In this document: positions 1 to 4,758 of the stretch, one piece after another
Numbering within the stretch: the stretch's first letter is position 1
How the letters are laid out: each line of letters starts with the position of its first letter
Source: an uncultured Acetatifactor sp.
GTDB lineage: Bacteria > Bacillota > Clostridia > Lachnospirales > Lachnospiraceae
Reading direction: 5' to 3'
Assembly (NCBI GenBank): GCA_948496895.1
Contig: CAOOJO010000228.1
Coordinates: 1-5,236, forward strand
Length of the DNA: 5,236 nucleotides
Translations under genes and position numbers: made by a program
The notes under the pieces: generated by a model
The model's input: the letters and a program-made list of their open reading frames with translations, nothing else
Told to the model about the DNA's origin: nothing
The model's database searches: none

Positions 1-39
1 GGGATTCCGGAAATGATCCATCACTTTTTCGCTGTACAT
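1..39 (-). CDS. nifU: NifU/IscU iron-sulfur cluster scaffold, N-terminal 13 codons only
   Basis: The minus strand reads MYSEKVMDHFRNP from an ATG at 39-37 to the window edge. This matches the conserved start of NifU/IscU scaffold proteins (pattern MYSEKVxDHFxNP). These proteins hold a nascent Fe-S cluster on three cysteines and receive sulfur from the cysteine desulfurase; the cysteines lie outside the window. The start is supported by a strong Shine-Dalgarno AGGAGGAG two bases before the ATG. The gene begins 21 bp after the nifS stop on the same strand, so it is almost certainly co-transcribed with nifS. Only the N-terminus is visible, so whether this is a short IscU-like or a longer NifU-like protein cannot be judged. 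Confidence 0.85.
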   Translation of the reverse strand, partial: MYSEKVMDHFRNP

Positions 40-60
40 AGCTCCTCCTGTCTAAATCCC

Positions 61-1254
61 TTACTCCTTCCGGGACTTCACGAAATCCTCATACAGAGGA
101 GACATGTCCCGCAGCCTCTGCACGATTTCCTTCAGATGCCCCACCACCTGATCCAGCTCCTCCATCGTGTTCTCCTCCGATAGGGTCATGCGAAGCGACC
201 CATGGGCCTCCTCATGCTTCAAACCGATTGCCAGCAGCACATGGGAGGGATCCAGGGAGCCGGAGGTACAGGCGGAGCCGCTGGAGGCGCATACCCCCCG
301 CATGTCCAGCATGATCAGCAAAGATTCCCCCTCGATGAACCGGAACGAGATGTTCGCATTGCCGGGAAGCCGCTTCTCCCGATGACCGTTGAGACGGCAA
401 TAGGGAATCTCCTCCTCGATCCGCCGTATCAGGTAATCCCGAAGCTCTCTTTCCTTTTCGGCCTTCTCCTCCATGAGCCCCAGGGCCCTGCGGACAGCGG
501 CGGCGAAGCCCACGATGCCCGGGACGTTCTCCGTGCCGGCCCGCATGCTCCTCTCCTGCGCTCCGCCGTGCATAAAAGAACGGATTTGCGCTCCCAAACG
601 GCTTTTCACATCAGAGCGGATATACAGCATGCCGACGCCCTTTGGGCCATTCAGCTTGTGGGCGCTGGCGCTGAGCATGTCGATGTTCATCTCCTCTACA
701 TCGATGGGAACCTGTCCGAAGGCCTGCACCGCATCCGTGTGGAACAGGACGCCATGCTCTCTGGCGATGGCGCCGATCTCCCGGATGGGTTCTATGGTTC
801 CGATCTCATTGTTGGCGAACATGACGCTGATCAGGATGGTGTCGGACCGGATAGCCGCTTCCAGGGCCTGCGGATCCACCAGGCCGTCCCCGTCCACCTC
901 CAGATAGGTCACCTCATATCCTCTTTTTTCCAGATAGGCACAGGTGTGCAGGACGGCATGGTGCTCTATCTTTGTGGTGACGATATGCTTCCCTTTTCCG
1001 GTACAGCCCTCCGCCGCTGCTTTAATGGCCCAGTTGTCCGCCTCTGTCCCCCCTGACGTGAAATAGATTTCCTCCTGCTTCGCGCCGATGGCGCCTGCGA
1101 TGGTCCGCCTGGCCTCGCCGATGGCCTTTTTCCCGGTAGAACCCAGGGAATAGATGGCGCTGGGATTGCCGTACAGTTCCCCGAAATAAGGCAACATGGC
1201 TTCCACCACCTCCGGGGCCGTCCTGGTGGTGGCTGCATTATCCAGATATATCAT
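61..1254 (-). CDS. nifS: Cysteine desulfurase, NifS/IscS group I
   Basis: This PLP enzyme converts L-cysteine to L-alanine and passes the sulfur, as a persulfide, to the NifU scaffold and other acceptors such as tRNA-thiolation enzymes. It is 397 residues long, normal for the family. It starts MIYLDNAATT, the typical N-terminus. Visible active-site elements are the EHHAV motif (His98), ANNE (Asn149), HTDAVQ (Asp174, Gln177), the PLP lysine in SAHKLNGPKG (Lys200), MRAGTENV (Arg238), and the sulfur-carrying Cys329 in SSGSACTSGSLDPS. The short loop around Cys329 marks group I rather than SufS. The ATG at 1254 was chosen because GGAGAGG sits 6 bases upstream; an in-frame GTG at 1281 would add nine residues but places that site inside the gene. 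nifU follows after 21 bp. Clostridial operons of this type often continue with mnmA; that region is outside the window. No key residue is missing. Confidence 0.96.
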   Translation of the reverse strand: MIYLDNAATTRTAPEVVEAMLPYFGELYGNPSAIYSLGSTGKKAIGEARRTIAGAIGAKQEEIYFTSGGTEADNWAIKAAAEGCTGKGKHIVTTKIEHHAVLHTCAYLEKRGYEVTYLEVDGDGLVDPQALEAAIRSDTILISVMFANNEIGTIEPIREIGAIAREHGVLFHTDAVQAFGQVPIDVEEMNIDMLSASAHKLNGPKGVGMLYIRSDVKSRLGAQIRSFMHGGAQERSMRAGTENVPGIVGFAAAVRRALGLMEEKAEKERELRDYLIRRIEEEIPYCRLNGHREKRLPGNANISFRFIEGESLLIMLDMRGVCASSGSACTSGSLDPSHVLLAIGLKHEEAHGSLRMTLSEENTMEELDQVVGHLKEIVQRLRDMSPLYEDFVKSRKE

Positions 1255-1340
1255 TTTCGTCCTCTCCGTTTCCCATCCCACAGAGCCGCCCCACGGGGCT
1301 TTCCCTTTTCTGACAGCGCGGTCCGCGGGTTTATATTCAT

Positions 1341-1355
1341 ACCTATCTACTAGGT
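1341..1355. promoter_or_regulatory. Palindromic operator at the nifS start site, possibly Rrf2/IscR-type
   Basis: The sequence ACCTA-N5-TAGGT is a perfect 5+5 inverted repeat. The flanks on the plus strand extend it imperfectly (AT before, TTAT after). It lies immediately downstream of the predicted nifS transcription start (about 1357), a position where a bound protein would block transcription. Rrf2-family regulators (IscR, CymR) are the usual controllers of nifS/iscS operons in Clostridia and bind AT-flanked palindromes of this general form. The palindrome and its position are seen directly; the regulator is inferred. No iscR gene is adjacent in this window. Confidence 0.5.
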
Positions 1356-1363
1356 TTATGGAC

Positions 1364-1392
1364 AGTATAGCACTCTAAGCATGTTCTGTCAA
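1364..1392 (-). promoter_or_regulatory. SigA-type promoter of the nifS-nifU operon
   Basis: On the minus strand there is a perfect -35 TTGACA (1392-1387), a 17-bp spacer, and a -10 TATACT (1369-1364) that differs from consensus at one base. The predicted start is near 1357, giving a leader of about 100 nt before the nifS ATG. The near-consensus boxes suggest high basal strength, which fits a promoter held down by the palindrome just downstream. Confidence 0.85.
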
Positions 1393-1412
1393 CTGTCCCA
1401 GGGGAATATAAT
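1384..1412 (+). promoter_or_regulatory. Possible promoter of the SpoVB-like gene (good -10, poor -35)
   Basis: A perfect TATAAT stands at 1407-1412 on the plus strand. At 17 bp spacing the -35 hexamer is TTCTGT (1384-1389), which matches consensus only in its first two bases and overlaps the divergent nifS -35 box. The start would be near 1419, about 25 nt before the ATG at 1444. I found no convincing sigma-E, sigma-F or sigma-G boxes here, although the product is a likely sporulation protein. The promoter may need an activator. Confidence 0.35.
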
Positions 1413-1432
1413 GGGAAAAACGAAAGTTTCCC
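1413..1432. promoter_or_regulatory. Inverted repeat GGGAAA-N8-TTTCCC upstream of the SpoVB-like gene
   Basis: This is a perfect 6-bp inverted repeat with 8 bases between the arms. It starts just after the TATAAT at 1407-1412 and ends 11 bp before the start codon. A second, overlapping pair is GGGGAA (1401-1406) with TTCCCC (1428-1433). It could be a protein-binding site across the predicted transcription start, or an RNA hairpin if transcription starts further upstream. Nothing else indicates which. Confidence 0.35.
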
Positions 1433-1443
1433 CTTGAATCCAT

Positions 1444-2850
1444 ATGAAAGCAAAAAACCGTCATCCTCTGATCGTGGGCACCTTTGTCCTCACCGCCACG
1501 GGCATCGTCACCAGAATCATCGGCTTCCTGTACCGCATCTACCTCTCCCGGCTGTTCGGGGAGGAGGGGATGGGCATCTACCAGCTCCTGAGCCCCGTGC
1601 TCTCCCTGTCCTTCTCCCTCACCGCCGCCGGGTACCAGACCGCCATCTCCAAGCTGGTGGCGGAGCAGACGGCCACCAGCAGGAAGCCCTCCCTGCGCCC
1701 CCTTGCGCTGGGGCTCCTGGTCTCCCTGCCGCTTTCCCTGGCCTGCAACGGGGTGCTGTTCTTCTTCGCGGACCAGGTCTCCGCAAGTCTGCTGCAGGAG
1801 CCGCGGACGGCCTCCATGCTGCGCATCCTTTCCTTCTCCGTGCCCTTAAGCGCGGTGCATTCCTGCATCAACGGCTATTTTTACGGCATAAAAAAAGCCG
1901 GCATTCCGGCAGGGGCCCAGCTTCTGGAGCAGATTGCCCGGGTGGGCTGTGTGTACATAGTGTCTTCCCGCATCCTTGCGGCAGGGGGGACTCCCTCCAT
2001 CAGCGTGGCTGTGCTGGGGCTTACCGTGGGGGAACTGGCCTCCATGCTGTTCACCATCGCCGCCATCTGCCCCGGTGGGCTTTCCTCCCTCTCCCAAATC
2101 CGGAGCCTTCCACAGCGCAGATTCTCCCGCGCTCAGGGCCTGCCACAGCGGCTTTCCCACGGGGCGCTCTCCTGCGCTACCCGCATGTCCTCCGGCAATG
2201 CCGCCCTCTGGGGAAAGCTTATGGCCATGGCACTGCCCCTGACCGCCAACCGCATCGTACTGAACCTCCTGCAGAGCGTGGAGGCCGTGTCCATCCCGGC
2301 CAGGCTCCGGCTCTATGGCTATGACACTGCCACCTCCTTAAGCGTGTATGGCGTGTTCACCGGCATGGCCATGCCCTTCATCTATTTTCCAAACGCCCTG
2401 ACCAGCTCCGTGGCCGTGCTGCTGCTGCCCATCATCTCCGAGAGCTACGCCCTGGGGAACATGGACGCGGTGAAAAGCGCCACCGTCCGCACCGTGAAAT
2501 ACTGCGGCCTCATGGGCTTCGCCTGCCTGGGAGGCTTCGTGCTGTTCGGCAGATGGATTGGAACCAGCGTGTTCAACAGTCCCCTGGCAGGATATTTCAT
2601 CACCACTTTGGGCTTCATCTGCCCCTTCCTCTACCTGGACACCACCCTCTCCAGCATCCTGCAGGGACTGGGGCTGGCCGGGCATACCTTCGTCATGAAC
2701 GTGATATGCCTGCTGATCCGCCTGGCCTTCGTCTTCCTGGCCGTCCCCCGGGTGGGAGTAAGAGGATTCCTCTGGGGACTTCTGGTCAGCCAGCTGACTT
2801 TGGGCATACTCTACCTGACCTGCCTCCACCGCTTCCTCAGAAAAAAATAA
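1444..2850 (+). CDS. spoVB: MOP-superfamily lipid-linked saccharide flippase, SpoVB-like
   Basis: This 468-residue polytopic membrane protein belongs to the polysaccharide transporter/MurJ-like branch of the MOP superfamily. Such proteins flip undecaprenyl-linked precursors across the membrane; SpoVB does so in spore cortex synthesis. The N-terminus (TRIIGFLYRIYLSRLFGEEG, residues 23-42, then GIYQLL and AISKLVAE) and the mid-section (PLTANRIVLNLL, VEAVSIPARL, VYGVFTGMAMPFIYFP, PIISESYALG, about residues 265-338) are the family's conserved blocks. I count roughly 12-14 hydrophobic segments in two halves, joined by a polar, Ser/Arg-rich loop at about 212-256. It is somewhat shorter than B. subtilis SpoVB (about 518 residues). 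The ATG at 1444 is the only sensible start, because an in-frame TGA lies at 1435-1437. No Shine-Dalgarno is visible; the 15 bases before the start are pyrimidine-rich. The gene is divergent from nifS and convergent with nrdR. It could be a paralogous flippase rather than SpoVB itself. Confidence 0.85.
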   Translation: MKAKNRHPLIVGTFVLTATGIVTRIIGFLYRIYLSRLFGEEGMGIYQLLSPVLSLSFSLTAAGYQTAISKLVAEQTATSRKPSLRPLALGLLVSLPLSLACNGVLFFFADQVSASLLQEPRTASMLRILSFSVPLSAVHSCINGYFYGIKKAGIPAGAQLLEQIARVGCVYIVSSRILAAGGTPSISVAVLGLTVGELASMLFTIAAICPGGLSSLSQIRSLPQRRFSRAQGLPQRLSHGALSCATRMSSGNAALWGKLMAMALPLTANRIVLNLLQSVEAVSIPARLRLYGYDTATSLSVYGVFTGMAMPFIYFPNALTSSVAVLLLPIISESYALGNMDAVKSATVRTVKYCGLMGFACLGGFVLFGRWIGTSVFNSPLAGYFITTLGFICPFLYLDTTLSSILQGLGLAGHTFVMNVICLLIRLAFVFLAVPRVGVRGFLWGLLVSQLTLGILYLTCLHRFLRKK

Positions 2851-2884
2851 CAAACCAGTTGGTGTAAACGAACCGGTGCAAGCA

Positions 2885-2903
2885 AAGCGCATAGTACGCG
2901 CTT
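2885..2903. repeat. Small hairpin AAGCGC / GCGCTT in the convergent gap
   Basis: A perfect 6-bp inverted repeat (2885-2890 with 2898-2903) encloses the 7-base loop ATAGTAC. It abuts the larger hairpin at 2904 and competes with that hairpin's outer stem, so the two foldings are alternatives. A weaker pair, ACCAGTT/AACCGGT (2854-2860 with 2871-2877, one mismatch), lies just before it, right after the stop codon of the flippase gene. Confidence 0.35.
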
Positions 2904-2940
2904 GGAAGAATGTCCTCACTTTGGGCATTCTTCCGTGTAC
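2894..2940. terminator. Strong hairpin downstream of the SpoVB-like gene, terminator-like without a U-tract
   Basis: GGAAGAATGTCC (2904-2915) pairs with GGGCATTCTTCC (2923-2934) around a 7-base loop, giving 12 bp with one G-T pair. After a 4-base bulge (GCTT, 2900-2903) the stem continues with GTACGC (2894-2899) against GTGTAC (2935-2940). The hairpin lies between two convergent genes, where a bidirectional terminator is expected. Neither side has the T-run of a classical intrinsic terminator, so it may instead stabilise the 3' ends or belong to a dispersed repeat. Confidence 0.45.
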
Positions 2941-2945
2941 AACTT

Positions 2946-2986
2946 AGATTTTCTTAGCGCGCGTACTTTGCGTGCTTAGAAAATCT
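2946..2986. terminator. Second strong hairpin, just downstream of nrdR
   Basis: AGATTTTCTTAGCGCGC (2946-2962) pairs with GCGTGCTTAGAAAATCT (2970-2986) around the loop GTACTTT. The stem is 17 bp with one T-T mismatch and one G-T pair. It lies 14 bp beyond the nrdR stop and 95 bp beyond the flippase stop. Read from nrdR it is a reasonable 3'-end hairpin, but no T-run follows it on either strand. It shares the 9-mer AGTACGCGC (inverted, 2893-2901 and 2959-2967) with the neighbouring hairpin, which suggests related elements. Confidence 0.45.
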
Positions 2987-3000
2987 TTGCACACTGCACA

Positions 3001-3450
3001 CTATTCGAGCATTTTCTTCAGCTCGTCCACAAAGGTGTTCACATCCTTGAACTCCCGGTACACGGAGGCAAAGCGCACATAGGCTACCGCGTCCAGATCC
3101 TTGAGCTTGTTCATCAGAAGCTCCCCTATCACCTGGCTGGAAATCTCCTTCTCCTCTCGGTTGAAGATTTCATTCTCCACCGAGTCCACCAGCTTGGTGA
3201 TCTCCTGGGCGCTCACGGGCCTCTTATGGCAGGCCCGCAGCAGGCCGCCCTCTATCTTGGAGCGGTCATAGGTCTCCCGGTTCTCATCCTTCTTGATGAT
3301 GATCAGAGGGATGGTCTCCACCTTCTCATAGGTGGTGAAGCGCTTCCCGCATTCGTCGCAGGCCCGCCTGCGGCGGATGGAATTGTTCTCCTCCGCCGGA
3401 CGGGAATCGATCACCCTTGTATTTTCATGATTGCAATAAGGACATTTCAT
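3001..3450 (-). CDS. nrdR: Transcriptional repressor NrdR
   Basis: NrdR is an ATP/dATP-sensing repressor of ribonucleotide reductase operons that binds NrdR boxes. The 149 residues match the usual length. The N-terminal zinc ribbon is intact (Cys3-x2-Cys6 and Cys31-x2-Cys34, with the basic RRRRACDECGKRFTTYE segment). An ATP-cone domain follows at about 47-137, with KRPVS, EIFNREEKEISSQVIGE and VAYVRFASVYREF typical of the family. The ATG at 3450 has a Shine-Dalgarno AGGGGG 7 bases upstream. The gene follows ylmC on the same strand after 72 bp, so the two are probably co-transcribed, though a weak internal promoter is possible. No ribonucleotide reductase gene lies in the window, and I found no good NrdR box in the upstream gap. 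Confidence 0.97.
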   Translation of the reverse strand: MKCPYCNHENTRVIDSRPAEENNSIRRRRACDECGKRFTTYEKVETIPLIIIKKDENRETYDRSKIEGGLLRACHKRPVSAQEITKLVDSVENEIFNREEKEISSQVIGELLMNKLKDLDAVAYVRFASVYREFKDVNTFVDELKKMLE

Positions 3451-3498
3451 CTTCGTACCCCCTGTCGCTTCCTGCTCCGCGCAGCGCCTACAGCCCTC

Positions 3499-3526
3499 AG
3501 TATCAACTTTAACGTACCATATTCAA
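3499..3526 (-). promoter_or_regulatory. Weak candidate promoter in front of nrdR
   Basis: On the minus strand, TTGAAT (3526-3521) and GATACT (3504-3499) are separated by 16 bp. Each hexamer matches the SigA consensus at four of six positions. It overlaps the end of ylmC and would give nrdR a start of its own about 45 nt upstream. Matches of this quality arise by chance, so read-through from ylmC is at least as likely. Confidence 0.2.
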
Positions 3527-3756
3527 CAGGGAATGTCAACGAGAATAATGTCCGGCCCGATCTGCCGGATGTCCTTGAAGGGAATCACGATGTTGGGCTC
3601 GCAGTTTAAAAACCCCAGCACCCTGCTGCCCCCCGGCACCATGATCTTACAGATGCAGCCGCTGCAGGGGTCGAACTCCAGGTCGCAGACCCTGCCCAGC
3701 TTCTTGCAGTTCTTGATGTTGATCACATCCTTGCACTTTAATTCCGAATACAGCAT
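3523..3756 (-). CDS. ylmC: YlmC/YmxH family PRC-barrel sporulation protein, cysteine-rich
   Basis: This small 77-residue protein has the single PRC-barrel-like fold of the YlmC/YmxH family, which is conserved in endospore formers and has no settled biochemical role. Family marks are the opening SELKCKDVINI, KLGRVCDLEFDP (about 19-30), GGSRVLGF and VIPFKDIRQIGPDIILVDI (about 57-75). The ATG at 3756 is preceded by AAGGA with 7-bp spacing. It contains eight cysteines (8, 17, 24, 31, 34, 36, 52, 77), far more than I recall in the Bacillus homologue. The cluster C31-x2-C34-x-C36 could bind a metal or form disulfides; that is inference. It is divergent from sigG and upstream of nrdR. I see no convincing promoter of its own in the 149-bp gap to sigG. 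No signal peptide or membrane segment is evident. Confidence 0.9.
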   Translation of the reverse strand: MLYSELKCKDVINIKNCKKLGRVCDLEFDPCSGCICKIMVPGGSRVLGFLNCEPNIVIPFKDIRQIGPDIILVDIPC

Positions 3757-3832
3757 CAGCCGTTCCTTTTCTTCCAGATATCCTTACTATTACAAGTATG
3801 CGCCAGACCGCGCAAATGAGAACGGCGGACAT

Positions 3833-3861
3833 GAATATTTTTCTGCCCGGGGTACATACTA
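3833..3861 (+). promoter_or_regulatory. Sigma-G-type (autoregulatory) promoter of sigG
   Basis: GAATA (3833-3837) and CATACTA (3855-3861) are 17 bp apart. Both fit the B. subtilis sigma-G consensus as I know it (GHATR, spacer of 17-18, CATNHTA). The GG before the -10 (3850-3852) also partly fits sigma-F, which in Bacillus starts sigG transcription before SigG takes over. The predicted start is near 3868, giving a leader of about 38 nt. A TATAAT at 3866-3871 lacks any acceptable -35 and is judged coincidental. Confidence 0.65.
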
Positions 3862-3876
3862 CCACTATAATCCACC

Positions 3877-3889
3877 GCGCCACCGGCGC
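3877..3889 (+). promoter_or_regulatory. GC-rich hairpin in the sigG mRNA leader
   Basis: GCGCC (3877-3881) and GGCGC (3885-3889) form a perfect 5-bp G/C stem with a 3-base loop. It lies inside the predicted leader, 6 bases before the ribosome-binding site (GAGG, 3896-3899). It does not cover that site but is close enough to hinder ribosome loading. A leader stem-loop that lowers sigG translation has been reported in B. subtilis; equivalence here is inference. Confidence 0.4.
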
Positions 3890-3905
3890 AGAAACGAGGC
3901 AGGAA

Positions 3906-4685
3906 ATGACACAGGGAAAAGTAGAAATCTGCGGAGTGAACACCTCTAAGCTCCCGCTGCTGAAGGCAGAGGAAAAGGAAGCCCTCTTCCAGCAGATTGA
4001 AGCCGGAGACGAGAGGGCCAGGGAAGCCTATATCGAGGGAAACCTGCGCCTGGTCTTAAGCGTCATCAAGCGATTCTCCTCCAGCAATGAAAATGTGGAC
4101 GACCTGTTCCAGATCGGCTGCATCGGCCTGATCAAGGCCATCGACAATTTCGACACCTCCCTGAACGTGAAGTTCTCCACCTATGCCGTGCCCATGATCA
4201 TCGGCGAGATCCGGAGGTTCCTGCGGGACAACAGCGCCATGCGCGTCTCCCGTTCCTTAAAGGACACTGCCTACAAGGCAATCTATGCCAAGGACACCCT
4301 GACCAGGAAGAACCTGAAGGAACCCTCCATCGAGGAGATCGCCACCGAGATCGGCATCTCCAAGGAGGACATCGCCTACGCCCTGGACGCCATCCAGAAC
4401 CCCATGAGCCTCTACGAGCCCATCCTCACGGACGGCGGCGACACCCTCTATGTCATGGACCAGATCAGCGACAAAAAAAATAAGGAAGAGAACTGGGTGG
4501 AGCATCTCTCCCTCAGCGAGGCCATGAAGCGCTTAAACCCCAGGGAGCACGAGATCATCTCCCTGCGCTTTTTTGAGGGCAAGACCCAGATGGAGGTGGC
4601 GGAATCCATCGGCATCTCCCAGGCCCAGGTCTCCCGCCTGGAGAAGAACGCCCTGCGCGCCATGCGCAGCTACCTGACCGCGTAA
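3906..4685 (+). CDS. sigG: RNA polymerase sigma-G factor, late forespore
   Basis: SigG directs late forespore transcription, for example of small acid-soluble proteins and germination genes, after engulfment. The protein has 259 residues, close to B. subtilis SigG. The opening KVEICGVNTSKLPLL is diagnostic of SigG and distinguishes it from SigF. Region 2 contains GNLRLVLSVIKRF, NVDDLFQIGCIGLIKAIDNFD and KFSTYAVPMIIGEIRRFLRD (about 45-108). Region 3 spans about 112-190, with SLYEPILTDGGDT. The region 4.2 helix-turn-helix is TQMEVAESIGISQAQVSRLE (227-246). The ATG at 3906 follows GAGG by 6 bases and starts right at the conserved N-terminus; an upstream in-frame ATG at 3798 would include the promoter and lacks a ribosome-binding site. 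No spoIIGA or sigE precedes it, unlike the usual gene order. Glu44 occupies a position that is Asn in B. subtilis SigG. Confidence 0.97.
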   Translation: MTQGKVEICGVNTSKLPLLKAEEKEALFQQIEAGDERAREAYIEGNLRLVLSVIKRFSSSNENVDDLFQIGCIGLIKAIDNFDTSLNVKFSTYAVPMIIGEIRRFLRDNSAMRVSRSLKDTAYKAIYAKDTLTRKNLKEPSIEEIATEIGISKEDIAYALDAIQNPMSLYEPILTDGGDTLYVMDQISDKKNKEENWVEHLSLSEAMKRLNPREHEIISLRFFEGKTQMEVAESIGISQAQVSRLEKNALRAMRSYLTA

Positions 4686-4693
4686 GGCGGTCA
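4675..4693 (+). terminator. Short hairpin over the sigG stop codon, weak terminator candidate
   Basis: TGACCGC (4675-4681) and GCGGTCA (4687-4693) form a perfect 7-bp stem around GTAAG, which holds most of the TAA stop. The next bases contain only a short ATTTTG (4704-4709), not a proper T-run, so termination is uncertain. The gap 4686-4758 between sigG and the convergent VanZ-like gene shows no other terminator. Confidence 0.25.
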
Positions 4694-4758
4694 CTGCTAC
4701 ATAACATTTTGACTATGTCCCTGTAATCTTCTTCTGCCACGAACGACCCCTTCAGCCA

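Noticed and set aside
202..1056. 284-codon open frame on the plus strand, antisense to nifS
   Set aside because: It lies wholly opposite a well-supported cysteine desulfurase and has no recognisable domain. Long antisense frames are expected where third codon positions are G/C-rich.
1255..1281. Alternative GTG start adding nine residues to NifS
   Set aside because: The ATG at 1254 has a well-spaced GGAGAGG and begins at the family's conserved N-terminus; the GTG would put that site inside the gene.
1284..1300. GCCCC-AC-GGGGC palindrome in the nifS leader as a terminator or attenuator
   Set aside because: The stem leaves only a two-base loop (or four bases with a shorter stem) and no T-run follows on the nifS strand; no alternative pairing was found.
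1434..2324. 296-codon frame overlapping the SpoVB-like gene, starting at a TTG
   Set aside because: The product is rich in Pro, His, Gly and Arg without domain features, whereas the overlapping frame encodes a clear membrane flippase.
2338..2928. 196-codon minus-strand frame across the end of the flippase gene and the hairpin region
   Set aside because: It is mostly antisense to conserved transmembrane coding sequence, and its composition (Gly, His, Gln, Glu) is typical of a shadow frame.
3451..3522. NrdR box upstream of nrdR (autoregulation)
   Set aside because: No stretch matches the roughly ACACWATATATWGTGT consensus well enough to report.
3798..3905. 36-codon upstream extension of sigG to an ATG at 3798
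   Set aside because: There is no ribosome-binding site, the extension covers the sigma-G promoter, and it has no resemblance to SigG proteins.
4555..4740. 61-codon minus-strand frame starting at a GTG with GAAGGGG upstream
   Set aside because: The start signal is tempting, but after about 18 codons the frame runs antisense into the conserved 3' end of sigG and becomes Gly/Arg/Pro-rich.
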